A stretch of DNA of 10,866 nt. Origin: an uncultured Rhizobiaceae group bacterium (lineage in GTDB: Bacteria; Pseudomonadota; Alphaproteobacteria; Rhizobiales; Rhizobiaceae). Below are positions 1 through 7,244 of the stretch, in pieces. The notes beneath the pieces were generated by a model that was not told where the DNA came from, did not search any database, and worked only from the letters and a program-made list of their open reading frames with translations. A program made the translations under genes and the position numbers. Position 1 is the first letter of the stretch. Each line of letters starts with the position of its first letter. The stretch is taken from NCBI GenBank assembly GCA_937951455.1, contig CALFBU010000114.1, positions 1-10,866 of the forward strand, in the 5' to 3' direction.

Positions 1-372
1 GATCTGCTTGAGAGCATTGCACGCGGTGTGGATATGTTTGACTGTGTCATGCCAACACGGGCAGGGCGACATGGACAACTCTTCACCCGCTTTGGCAAAT
101 TGAACATCAAGAATTCACGTCACAAGGACGATCACCGTCCAATTGACGATACATCGGATTGCCCGGCAGCGAGAGACTATTCAAGAGCTTATCTTCATCA
201 CTTGCATAAATGTGGAGAGTCACTGGGGGGTATGCTTTTGACTTGGAATAATTTGCATTACTATCAGCAACTTATGCAAGGTGCTCGTGATGCCATAGAG
301 CAAGGGCGATATGCCGATTATATGGCGGAAACAAAAGCCGGTTGGGCGAAGGGCGATATAGACATTTTGTAA
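1..372 (+). CDS. tgt: tRNA-guanine (queuine) transglycosylase, C-terminal part
   Basis: This is the last 123 codons of Tgt, which exchanges guanine 34 of GUN-anticodon tRNAs for preQ1 in queuosine synthesis; the gene enters from the left edge, so the start is missing. The fragment opens with the family motif GVDMFDCVMPTR, which holds the nucleophilic Asp, followed by the RAGRHG and NIKN segments and then the YSRAYLHHL block and GGMLLTWNN. The usual zinc site of bacterial Tgt (C-x-C-x2-C and a later His) is degenerate: the positions read Ser, Cys and Ala (154–171), and the His position reads Asn (247–249). The rest of the tail is full length and intact, ending in a TAA at 370–372. It converges on the DUF4864-like gene with a 14-base gap. 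The identity is secure; whether the enzyme works without zinc is not visible here. Confidence 0.95.
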   Translation, partial: DLLESIARGVDMFDCVMPTRAGRHGQLFTRFGKLNIKNSRHKDDHRPIDDTSDCPAARDYSRAYLHHLHKCGESLGGMLLTWNNLHYYQQLMQGARDAIEQGRYADYMAETKAGWAKGDIDIL

Positions 373-386
373 AACGTAATCCCTAA

Positions 387-815
387 TCAGGTTGCGGCAC
401 CTTGTGTAGGTTCCATTTTAACACCCGTTATTTTCCAACTACCATCATCCTGTTGTTTAAGGGTGTAAACAGCCTGCCATTGCTTGCCAGCCTGATCGGT
501 CACAATAACTTCCTGATAAACACTGCCGCCTTGCTCGATACTTCTGGAAAAAGCGTATGAATCTGGATTGTACAGCGGCTCATAGCCATTTTTCACCATA
601 CCGATAAAACGATCGGTAGTCTTGAAAATCTGCTTTATAGTCGGCGCTGCATGAGAGAATGCGCGTTCATAGTCTTTTGATTGGAAGGCGTTTATTTGAT
701 CTTCAATCACGCTTTGGATTGCGGCATCATCGGCTGATTGTGCTTGCGCTTGTGCGAAGAAAAAGAAACATGAAAACAGTGTTGCTGCGATTATAGGCCA
801 AGTTTTGTAAAGCAT
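387..815 (-). CDS. Secreted DUF4864-like protein
   Basis: This encodes a 142-residue protein of unknown function that resembles the DUF4864 family, small NTF2/SnoaL-like proteins of Alphaproteobacteria. The N-terminus has a lysine at residue 4, a strongly hydrophobic stretch at 7–21 and a probable signal peptidase I site after the AQA at 23–25, so the mature protein of about 117 residues should be periplasmic. The middle (about 30–80) is predicted alpha-helical and the end (about 95–137) contains alternating beta-like segments typical of an NTF2-like cone (YQEVIVTD, WQAVYTLKQQ, WKITGVKM). There are no obvious catalytic residues. The Cys at 16 lies inside the hydrophobic core and does not make a good lipobox. 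A GGGGA Shine-Dalgarno sits about 7 bases upstream of the ATG. It lies 67 bases downstream of the phosphotransferase on the same strand and may be co-transcribed with it. Confidence 0.75.
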   Translation of the reverse strand: MLYKTWPIIAATLFSCFFFFAQAQAQSADDAAIQSVIEDQINAFQSKDYERAFSHAAPTIKQIFKTTDRFIGMVKNGYEPLYNPDSYAFSRSIEQGGSVYQEVIVTDQAGKQWQAVYTLKQQDDGSWKITGVKMEPTQGAAT

Positions 816-861
816 TATTCATCCCCGTAAATTAGTTTTCACTTATTAATACGTGGGCATT

Positions 862-877
862 TTGAAAATTGTTTCAA
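862..877 (-). other. Weak A/T-rich inverted repeat after the phosphotransferase gene
   Basis: TTGAAA (862–867) and TTTCAA (872–877) form a 6-bp stem with a 4-base loop just beyond the phosphotransferase stop codon. It is low in GC, so it is at most a weak terminator or processing site between the two minus-strand genes. Confidence 0.2.
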
Positions 878-882
878 GTTTT

Positions 883-1926
883 CTATTCTTCGTTGATCAT
901 TTGCATCGCCATAGTACTCAACACAGGAACTGCAGCGCCGTAGAGTTTGGCTTTTTCAGGGTTTGAGGCATTGCCATCGAGCGAGCGTTTGTAAACGCCT
1001 TGTAAAATAGCGGCGAGGCGGAAAAATGAGAAGGCTACATAGAATGGCCAGTTATCTATTTTTTTAATTTTCCTGCGTTCACAATATTTCGCGACGTATT
1101 CTTCCTCAGTGGGAATGCCAAGCGACTTTCGGTCAACACCAGCAAGGCCACGGAAGCTGCCAGCATTTGGCAAACGCCACTGCATGCATTGATAGGCCAA
1201 GTCCGCATAGGGGTGTCCGAGTGTCGATAGCTCCCAGTCAAGAATGCCAAGCACATCGGTTGATTCAGCCGCAAAGACCATATTGTCGAGTCGGTAATCC
1301 CCATGTACCAGCGTGACGTTACCATCATCAGCTGGCAGGTTTTGTTCTAACCAGTCTATTAGTTGATGCATGGGTTCAAGACGGTCAACTTCACTTGCGT
1401 GATATTGTTGTGTCCAGCGTGACAGTTGTCGGGCAAAATAATCTCCCGGCTTACCGAAGTCTGACAATCCGGATTTTTCGATGTCAACATCGTGCAGTGC
1501 TGCAAGGCTTGCATTCATTGCGTTATAAATTTCGCCTCTCTCCTGATTATGCTCTTTTGGAAGTTCAGAAAGTGCCGGATCCCAAAAAATACGCCCATCC
1601 AAAAATTCCATAACGAAAAACATGCGGCCAATAGGGCTGTCTTCCTCGATTGCCAAATGTAGCATTTTGGGTACGGGGACATTTGAACCTTTTAATGCGT
1701 TCATGACACGATATTCGCGGTCAACCTGATGTGCTGATTTCAAAAGGTCTCCGGCAGGTTTGGCACGTAGGACAAAACTCTTGGTCGACGTTGTTAATTT
1801 ATAAGTCGGGTTTGACTGGCCACCAGAAAATTTCTCTATTTCCAAGAGATCGCCAAAGCCATTTATGTGGTCGGCCAAATAGGGTGCTAGAACATCTTTA
1901 TTGAGTTGGTTTGGATCAGCGGTCAT
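883..1926 (-). CDS. APH-fold phosphotransferase family protein (ACAD10/11-type)
   Basis: A 347-residue kinase-fold protein of the aminoglycoside-phosphotransferase superfamily. The N-lobe has the nucleotide-binding loop FSGGQSNPTYKL (about residues 34–45) and the lysine-like position in FVLRAK. The catalytic loop is HGDYRLDN (residues 208–215, Asp210 as base) and the metal-binding Asp is in the ILDWE motif (Asp230). The GHPYADLAYQ segment that follows is characteristic of the bacterial relatives of the N-terminal domain of human ACAD10/11, which phosphorylates 4-hydroxyacyl-CoA substrates and is often found beside acyl-CoA dehydrogenase genes. No such dehydrogenase is in this window, so the substrate is undetermined. 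No good Shine-Dalgarno precedes the ATG, but this start gives the normal family length. The gene diverges from the TVP38-like gene with about 70 bases between. It is not evidence of drug resistance. Confidence 0.85.
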   Translation of the reverse strand: MTADPNQLNKDVLAPYLADHINGFGDLLEIEKFSGGQSNPTYKLTTSTKSFVLRAKPAGDLLKSAHQVDREYRVMNALKGSNVPVPKMLHLAIEEDSPIGRMFFVMEFLDGRIFWDPALSELPKEHNQERGEIYNAMNASLAALHDVDIEKSGLSDFGKPGDYFARQLSRWTQQYHASEVDRLEPMHQLIDWLEQNLPADDGNVTLVHGDYRLDNMVFAAESTDVLGILDWELSTLGHPYADLAYQCMQWRLPNAGSFRGLAGVDRKSLGIPTEEEYVAKYCERRKIKKIDNWPFYVAFSFFRLAAILQGVYKRSLDGNASNPEKAKLYGAAVPVLSTMAMQMINEE

Positions 1927-1998
1927 CGTTTTTTATTTCATTGCAAATGATTTTCCTGATTGTTAGGTGAACTGCAAGGCAATGCAACTGGAAAATCA

Positions 1999-2679
1999 AT
2001 GCTTCACACTTTCTCCAAGACAATAACCCAATTGGGATTACGGTTCTTTCTCAAAATGCTTGCTTTGATGGTTGTGCTTGTCGGCTTTGCGTATTTCATA
2101 TCGAGCGTTGATTTTGAAAGTTTCTTTAAGTCACTGCCTTTCGCAGATGATGAGAATGCTGGCTGGTTGAATGGCAAATTCGCTTATCTGATTTTGGCTT
2201 CACTTTTGGTTTCTGTCGGGTGTCCACGGCAGGTCATCAGTTTTTTCGCAGCGTTCTTTTTTGGCCTTTGGATGGGCATCCTGATCGGCGTTGTGGCCAC
2301 GACGCTTGCCTGTATGATATCGTTTTCTGTAGCGCGTCTGTTTCAAGATACTTTTAAAGACATGCTCAAAGGCAAGTTGAAACTTGCTTTGGATTTCTGG
2401 AAAGAGAATACTTTTTTCGCGACCATGATCTGGCGGTTTATTCCTGCCGGATCGAACCTTTTGACCAATCTGGCCGCAGGGGCATTTGGCCTTTCTGCTT
2501 TGCCATTTATATTGGGTTCGGCCGTTGGCTATATTCCGCACACGGTTATTTTTGCACTTTTGGGAGCGGGTATTGAAGTTGGCTCAAACTTTCAGATAAT
2601 CGCTTCCGGCGTACTGCTTGTTGTCTCAATCCTGCTTGGTGTTCTGTTGATGAAAAAATACCGCAAGCAAGTCTCTTGA
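1999..2679 (+). CDS. TVP38/TMEM64 (VTT domain) family membrane protein
   Basis: An inner-membrane protein of the DedA-like TVP38/TMEM64 group, about 226 residues from the ATG chosen here. I prefer this ATG because a weak GGA ribosome-binding element lies 6 bases upstream, while the in-frame TTG at 1960 (239 residues) has none. Hydrophobic segments lie near residues 10–35, 55–80, 85–115, 145–190 and 197–220. The family hallmark is present as a re-entrant, Arg- and Pro-containing segment (IWRFIPAGSNLLTN, then AAGAFGLS), and the earlier Gly/Phe-rich stretch (FFAAFFFGLWMG) matches the first half of the VTT domain. Members are implicated in lipid scrambling or small-molecule handling, but the function here is unknown. 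The stop codon lies 3 bases from the end of pta, tail to tail, so it is not in the taurine transcripts. Confidence 0.85.
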   Translation: MLHTFSKTITQLGLRFFLKMLALMVVLVGFAYFISSVDFESFFKSLPFADDENAGWLNGKFAYLILASLLVSVGCPRQVISFFAAFFFGLWMGILIGVVATTLACMISFSVARLFQDTFKDMLKGKLKLALDFWKENTFFATMIWRFIPAGSNLLTNLAAGAFGLSALPFILGSAVGYIPHTVIFALLGAGIEVGSNFQIIASGVLLVVSILLGVLLMKKYRKQVS

Positions 2680-2682
2680 TTG

Positions 2683-3609
2683 CTATCGCATGATTGCTGC
2701 AAGTGCTGCACTTGCCAGTCTTGCTTCTGCAGGGTCGGCGCGGCTTGTTAAAAGTACGGGGATTTTGCCTCCCAAGACAATGCCTGCGGCGCAGCCGCCA
2801 GTCATGTATACCAGCGATTTGAAAACTGCATTGCCCGAAACAATATCCGGCACGATGATCGCATCTGCTTTGCCAGCTACAGGGTCGTCACCCAGTCCTT
2901 TTGTATTAGCGGAATCTTGCGAGAGAATTAAATCCATCGCAAGCGGACCGCGAACATCGGATGTTGGAACATTTATCTGTGCCCATTCAGCAAGTTCCGC
3001 CGCTTCCATCGATGAAGGAATAGATGGAATGGCCGATTCCGTTGCTGATAAAATTGCAATTTTCGGGCGTTCAATACCTGTTTTGCGTGCCATTTCATCC
3101 ACGACGGTAACGGCTGCCTGACGGGTTTTCATATCTGGTGTTACGTTTACAGCTGCGTCTGAAATAATCATCGGTCGTTGCTCAACCGGATCGGTGATAT
3201 AAAAAACATGCACCAATCGATTTGATGTCCGAATGCCTGTATCTTTTTTGATAAGTGCGCCCATGAATTGATCTGTGTGGAGATTACCCTTCATGATAAC
3301 GTCAACTTCTCCACGGTTACCCAGCAGTGAACCTTCATAGGCTGCTTCTTCTTCACCGTTTGTGTCTACAATTCTAAAATCTCGAACATCCCATGATATA
3401 GCGCAAGCTTCTCGCTCAATGTCAGCTTTTTCGCCAACAAAAACTGGCTCCATGATACCTGCTTCTACAGCAGCCTTTGCAGCTTGCATGGGTAGAGGCG
3501 AGCCTGCGCGAACGATAGCGGTTTTTGCAGGTGAATTTTGCTTGGCTAATGTCAGAAGGTTTTCTGGGCAAACAGGGGCGTGTTTTGAAAGAAATGGACT
3601 GGCTGACAT
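2683..3609 (-). CDS. pta: Phosphate acetyltransferase of the Xsc pathway
   Basis: A 308-residue member of the phosphate acetyl/butyryltransferase (PTA/PTB) family, without the N-terminal DRTGG/AAA-like extension of the long enterobacterial Pta. It would convert acetyl phosphate plus CoA to acetyl-CoA plus phosphate in the cytoplasm. Family features include the N-terminal TAIVRAGSPLPMQAAKAA segment, VDVIMKGNLHTDQFMGALI near the middle, and the C-terminal block ADAIIVPDIVSGNAVFKSL followed by the GG-A-G-VLGGKIPVLLTSRAD ending. It lies directly downstream of xsc on the same strand, the standard order in taurine dissimilation loci, where it consumes the acetyl phosphate made by Xsc. An AAGGA Shine-Dalgarno sits 7 bases before the ATG. 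A hairpin with a T-rich tail separates it from xsc, so its expression may be lower than that of xsc. A phosphate butyryltransferase activity cannot be excluded by sequence alone, but the context favours acetyl. Confidence 0.9.
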   Translation of the reverse strand: MSASPFLSKHAPVCPENLLTLAKQNSPAKTAIVRAGSPLPMQAAKAAVEAGIMEPVFVGEKADIEREACAISWDVRDFRIVDTNGEEEAAYEGSLLGNRGEVDVIMKGNLHTDQFMGALIKKDTGIRTSNRLVHVFYITDPVEQRPMIISDAAVNVTPDMKTRQAAVTVVDEMARKTGIERPKIAILSATESAIPSIPSSMEAAELAEWAQINVPTSDVRGPLAMDLILSQDSANTKGLGDDPVAGKADAIIVPDIVSGNAVFKSLVYMTGGCAAGIVLGGKIPVLLTSRADPAEARLASAALAAIMR

Positions 3610-3663
3610 TTGGATTTCCTTGGGTGTGTGAGATTCTATTAGGTTAATTTATCAGCAGTAGCG

Positions 3664-3706
3664 CTGAAAAGAAAAGGGCGGCACAGCATTAAACTGAACC
3701 GCCCTT
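3664..3706 (-). terminator. Rho-independent terminator or attenuator between xsc and pta
   Basis: An 8-bp G/C-rich stem (AAGGGCGG at 3674–3681 paired with CCGCCCTT at 3699–3706) has an inner CAG/CTG helix in the loop. Read on the minus strand it is followed by TTTTCTTTT, which makes a good intrinsic terminator 23 bases past the xsc stop codon. It would end most xsc transcripts and let only part of the polymerases continue into pta. Confidence 0.75.
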
Positions 3707-3729
3707 GTATTTATTGAAAGACCGAAATC

Positions 3730-5499
3730 TTACTGAGGACGCATGTCTTTAGGATCGATGCCTGCAACTGAAACCGGCTTTTTCATCGCATCGCGACGGA
3801 AAGGCTCACCCAATTCCTGGTTCAGAACTACCTCAATCAAGGTTGTTTTGTTGTTCTTCATTTGACCTTCAACAGCTGCGTCTAGTGCTGATGTTAGTTC
3901 GTCCATTGTGGTAACCTGAACTCCTTCAAGGCCACAACCTTGTGCAACTTTAGCGTATTCAACGCCAAGATTTAGCTCTGTACCCACAAAGTTGTCTTCG
4001 AACCAAAGTGTTGTGTTACGCTTTTCAGCACCCCACTGGTAGTTACGGAAAACGATCATGGTGATTGGAGGCCAGTCATTACGACCACAAGCTGTAAGCT
4101 CGTTCATTGAGATACCGAATGCGCCATCGCCAGCAAAGCCAACAACCGGAACATCTGGACACGCAATTTTCGCGCCGAGGATAGCAGGAAGACCATATCC
4201 ACAGGGGCCAAATAGGCCAGGAGCAAGATATTTGCGGCCTTCGTCAAATGCAGGATAAGCATTACCAATGGCACAGTTGTTACCAATGTCAGAAGAAATA
4301 ATAGCTTCTCTTGGTAGTGCTTTTTGGATTGCTCTCCAAGCCATACGAGGTGACATACGGTCTGGCTCACGGTCACGTGCGCGTTCGTTCCAGTCTGTGC
4401 CTGGATCATCATCTTCGTGATCCATTGAGGTTAGTGTTTGTGCCCATGAAGATTTCGTTTTAGCAATTAATGCTTCACGGTCAGCGCGGCCATCATCACC
4501 TGCTGATGGTGATAGTTTTGCAAGAATGCTTTCTGCAACAGATTTAGCATCGCCTTGAATACCGACTGATACTTTCTTAGTAAGACCAATACGATCTGAG
4601 TTGATATCAACTTGGATTATTTTTGCATCTTTTGGCCAGTAATCAATGCCGTAACCCGGTAGTGTTGAGAATGGGTTTAGGCGTGTGCCGAGTGCCAAGA
4701 CTACGTCAGCTTTTTCTATAAGTTCCATCGCGGCTTTTGAACCGTTGTAACCAAGTGGACCAACGCCCATTGGGTGGTTGCCAGGGAATGCATCATTGTG
4801 CTGGTAACCACAACAAACTGGTGCAGATAGCTTTTCAGCCAAAGCAGCAGACGCTGGGATTGCATCACCGATGATGACGCCAGCGCCGTTAAGAATGACT
4901 GGGAATTTAGCTTCTGAAAGTAGAGCAGCTGCTTCTGAAATTGCAGTTTCACCACCTTGTGGAAGTTCAAGACGAACAATTTGTGGAAGCTCGATGTCGA
5001 TGACTTGTGTCCAGTAATCACGTGGAATGTTGATTTGTGCAGGAGCACAACCACGCCATGCTTTTTCGATCACACGGTTAAGAACTTCAGCCATACGGGA
5101 TGGGTCACGAACTTCTTCTTGGTAGCAAACCATGTCTTCAAACAATTTCATTTGTTCGATTTCTTGGAAGCCACCTTGGCCGATTGTTTTGTTTGCCGCT
5201 TGCGGTGTTACAAGTAGAAGCGGTGTGTGGTTCCAGTAAGCTGTTTTAACAGGTGTTACGAAGTTTGTAATGCCAGGGCCGTTTTGAGCAACCATCATGG
5301 ACATTTTGCCCGATGCGCGTGTGAAACCGTCAGCAATCATGCCGCCTGATGTTTCGTGGGCGCAATCCCAAAACTTAATGCCTGCTTGTGGGAACAAGTC
5401 AGAAATCGGCATCATGGCCGAACCAATAATACCAAAAGCATGCTCAATGCCGTGCATTTGCAATACTTTTACGAAAGCTTCTTCAGTCGTCATTTTCAT
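3730..5499 (-). CDS. xsc: Sulfoacetaldehyde acetyltransferase
   Basis: A thiamine-diphosphate enzyme of 589 residues that converts sulfoacetaldehyde plus phosphate to acetyl phosphate plus sulfite, the C–S bond-cleaving step of taurine dissimilation. The N-terminal Pyr domain has the catalytic Glu in the CAHE motif (Glu49) and the ADGFTRASGK and QNGPGITNFVTPVKTAYWNH stretches typical of Xsc. The PP domain carries the ThDP/Mg motif starting GDG at 457–459 and ending at Asn486, with the Xsc-like NYQWGAEKRN right after. The reading frame stays open 42 codons further upstream, but I chose the MKM start because an AGAGGAAA Shine-Dalgarno lies 7 bases before it, the length then fits the family, and the longer version would run through the putative TauR operator. 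The codons favour T- and A-ending forms such as GCT, GGT and GTT, consistent with high expression. It stands between tauR and pta, with a terminator after it. Confidence 0.96.
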   Translation of the reverse strand: MKMTTEEAFVKVLQMHGIEHAFGIIGSAMMPISDLFPQAGIKFWDCAHETSGGMIADGFTRASGKMSMMVAQNGPGITNFVTPVKTAYWNHTPLLLVTPQAANKTIGQGGFQEIEQMKLFEDMVCYQEEVRDPSRMAEVLNRVIEKAWRGCAPAQINIPRDYWTQVIDIELPQIVRLELPQGGETAISEAAALLSEAKFPVILNGAGVIIGDAIPASAALAEKLSAPVCCGYQHNDAFPGNHPMGVGPLGYNGSKAAMELIEKADVVLALGTRLNPFSTLPGYGIDYWPKDAKIIQVDINSDRIGLTKKVSVGIQGDAKSVAESILAKLSPSAGDDGRADREALIAKTKSSWAQTLTSMDHEDDDPGTDWNERARDREPDRMSPRMAWRAIQKALPREAIISSDIGNNCAIGNAYPAFDEGRKYLAPGLFGPCGYGLPAILGAKIACPDVPVVGFAGDGAFGISMNELTACGRNDWPPITMIVFRNYQWGAEKRNTTLWFEDNFVGTELNLGVEYAKVAQGCGLEGVQVTTMDELTSALDAAVEGQMKNNKTTLIEVVLNQELGEPFRRDAMKKPVSVAGIDPKDMRPQ

Positions 5500-5593
5500 G
5501 AGTGAATTTCCTCTTGGCTGAAAAATTAAAATAGGCGTCGCAGAAACCATATTCCGCAAGTAAGACATATAGAAAACAGACGTGGTTACAAGT

Positions 5594-5625
5594 GTAGGTC
5601 CAGATATGGGGTAGCTTGGAACCAA
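5594..5625 (-). promoter_or_regulatory. Putative TauR operator of xsc (paired direct repeats)
   Basis: On the minus strand, TTGGTTCCAA (5625–5616) is followed by CTGGACCTAC (5603–5594); the starts are 22 bp apart, about two helical turns. The second copy is nearly identical to the Rhodobacter capsulatus TauR repeat as I remember it (CTGGACYTAA). The pair lies about 95–125 bases upstream of the xsc ATG, immediately after the tauR stop codon. The same spacing and consensus recur in front of the ureohydrolase gene. The spacing is seen directly; TauR binding is inferred. Confidence 0.65.
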
Positions 5626-5641
5626 TTGGCTGTTTTATGTT

Positions 5642-7108
5642 TTATGTAACATCCTTTATAGCGGATGCAATCCGGGAAATCCCTTCCGGTATCTTTTCAT
5701 TGGCTATTGAGGAATAAGCTATGCGAAAATAGTTTCTGGGAGGATTATCTGCGCCAAAGAATGCACTGCCGGGCTCAATGAGCACGCTTTTTTCAACAAG
5801 ATTTTCGGCTAGAATATTAGAGTTTAGATTTTTGGGACCTTTAATCCAGAAACTTGTTCCACCAAACTTTGCCGCCGTTGAATCGCTCAACCCATTTTTC
5901 TCTAGCGCCTCTAACATGGTCGCATGTCGTTCAGCGTATTTTTTCTTAAGTTTGCGCATTTGTGAGCTGTAATGACCAAGCGCCATAAAATAAGCTGCGG
6001 TACGCTGGCTGTGGCCTGGCGGGTGTCTAAACATAAGGTGCCTTAAGCGTCTGGCTTCTTCTATAAGGGAGTCTGGGCCGGCAAGATATCCAAGGCGTAA
6101 CCCGGGAAACAGGGATTTGGAAAAACTGCCGATGTAAACAACACGTGCTTTTTCATCCATGGATTTCAAGGCAGGTGAAGGTGGCGCCAGAAAATTCATC
6201 TCGAATTCATAGTCATCTTCAATGATTACAAAATCGTGCTTTTCTGCCATTTCCATTAGCTTCTTGCGACGATTGACAGTCATGGTTGCAGTTGTCGGGC
6301 ATTGGTGGCTTGGCGTCACAAAAACCACATCGCATTTTGCAAGCTTATCTTCGTCCAGTATCATGCCGCCTTCATCTACGTCGAAATATTCAATTTTTTC
6401 TGTGCGGTTTGTGACAATGTTTCGGATGTCTGGATAGCAGGGGTTTTCAATGCCCACCGTTGTGTCCTGACGTATCAGCAGCTCACCAACCAGATAGAGT
6501 GCATTTTGTGCGCCAAGCGTCACCAGAACATGTTCGGGTACTTTGTAAATACCACGCTGGGGCAGGCTGTGGCTTGCGATGTAGTTTACCAGCATTGGAT
6601 CATCATTATAACCAAAGTCACCTGCCAAGACGCCGAAATCCCTTGCTCCCAGCGCTTGCCTCGTACAATCGCGCCATTCCGAGTGTGAAAAGAGTTTGAA
6701 ATCTGCCTGGCCATAGACAAAGGGAAATTCATATTCGCGCCAATTGAGGGGCTTTCGGATGACCCTCAAGCCATCAGAATTGTTTCGGATACGATGTTGC
6801 CAGTCAATTTTCTCTGTGGGTTGTCGCGCGTTTTCCATAAACCCAAGCGGGTTGACGGGAGCGTCTTCATTAACGACGTAACCGGATCTTGCCTTTGGTG
6901 TTAAATAACCATCATCTGCCAGTGCCTGATATGCAAGTGTCACGGTGTTGCGCGCAACTTTAAGGTGTTTGGACAGACTTCTACTGGACGGCAGGCGTTC
7001 TCCTGGCTGCAACGCACGGCTCAGAATTGCGTTCACTACTTTCTCACGCAACTGCGCTTGCAGGCTTGCCGGTAATTTTGGGTCTAATTCAAATAGAATT
7101 TCTTTCAT
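5642..7108 (-). CDS. tauR: MocR-family transcriptional regulator TauR
   Basis: A 488-residue GntR/MocR regulator: a winged helix-turn-helix at about residues 10–80 (LQAQLREKVV, GERLPSSRSL, RNTVTLAYQALADDGYL) fused to a fold-type-I aminotransferase domain (about 125–488). The PLP-binding lysine is in the SFSKSLFPGLRLGY motif (Lys331). Other aminotransferase-like landmarks are the ENPCYPD and VTPSHQCPT segments and EDDYEFEMNF. In known relatives, taurine forms an external aldimine with PLP and switches the protein to activate taurine genes. Here it is placed between xsc and the ureohydrolase–tauABC operon, is transcribed away from the latter, and is followed by the xsc promoter. The ATG at 7108 gives the expected N-terminus, though the Shine-Dalgarno is weak (GGACTC). 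The putative operator in the 136-base gap to the ureohydrolase probably serves both directions, so autoregulation is likely. Confidence 0.92.
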   Translation of the reverse strand: MKEILFELDPKLPASLQAQLREKVVNAILSRALQPGERLPSSRSLSKHLKVARNTVTLAYQALADDGYLTPKARSGYVVNEDAPVNPLGFMENARQPTEKIDWQHRIRNNSDGLRVIRKPLNWREYEFPFVYGQADFKLFSHSEWRDCTRQALGARDFGVLAGDFGYNDDPMLVNYIASHSLPQRGIYKVPEHVLVTLGAQNALYLVGELLIRQDTTVGIENPCYPDIRNIVTNRTEKIEYFDVDEGGMILDEDKLAKCDVVFVTPSHQCPTTATMTVNRRKKLMEMAEKHDFVIIEDDYEFEMNFLAPPSPALKSMDEKARVVYIGSFSKSLFPGLRLGYLAGPDSLIEEARRLRHLMFRHPPGHSQRTAAYFMALGHYSSQMRKLKKKYAERHATMLEALEKNGLSDSTAAKFGGTSFWIKGPKNLNSNILAENLVEKSVLIEPGSAFFGADNPPRNYFRIAYSSIANEKIPEGISRIASAIKDVT

Positions 7109-7113
7109 GACTG

Positions 7114-7155
7114 ATGAGTCCAGTTGGCACCATATATTGAGACTTTTGGTTCTAT
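7114..7155. promoter_or_regulatory. Putative TauR operator between tauR and the ureohydrolase–tauABC operon
   Basis: Two direct repeats, TTGGCACCAT (7124–7133) and TTGGTTCTAT (7146–7155), start 22 bp apart, the same geometry as upstream of xsc. All four copies fit YTGGNNCYAN. Abutting the first copy on the opposite strand is CTGGACTCAT (7123–7114), a possible third half-site facing tauR. The pair lies upstream of any likely promoter for the plus-strand operon and could overlap the tauR promoter. I did not find convincing -35/-10 boxes for either direction. Confidence 0.6.
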
Positions 7156-7233
7156 TTGAAAAATGAGTAAGATTCTAGCCTTGCTTCATAAATTTCTTCG
7201 GCCTACGTTGTCAGCCGATGTACAAATGCCTTG

Positions 7234-7238
7234 GGAGG
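7234..7238 (+). promoter_or_regulatory. Ribosome-binding site that decides the ureohydrolase start
   Basis: A perfect GGAGG core lies 6 bases before a TTG codon at 7245. The in-frame ATG at 7218 has no such element and would bury this site inside the coding region, so the TTG is the better start. Confidence 0.7.
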
Positions 7239-7244
7239 GTGTTA

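Noticed and set aside
883..1926. Reading the APH-fold gene as an aminoglycoside resistance gene
   Set aside because: The sequence pattern (GHPYADLAY, length, N-lobe) matches the ACAD10/11-type phosphotransferases, and no mobile element or other resistance gene is nearby.
1999..2679. TVP38/TMEM64 protein as the sulfite exporter of the taurine pathway
   Set aside because: It belongs to the VTT/DedA-like family, not TauE/TauZ/SafE, and is transcribed convergently to pta outside the taurine transcripts.
2690..3121. A 143-codon open frame antisense to pta
   Set aside because: It lies wholly within pta, has no ribosome-binding site and encodes a low-complexity Ala/Ser-rich protein, a shadow of the pta codon structure.
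5500..5625. Upstream extension of xsc by 42 codons
   Set aside because: The extension has no Shine-Dalgarno, does not resemble Xsc, and covers the putative operator; the MKM start has a good ribosome-binding site.
7156..7193. TTGAAA and ATAAAT as promoter boxes for the ureohydrolase operon
   Set aside because: The spacing is 26 bases, far from the usual 16–18, so I do not call a promoter.
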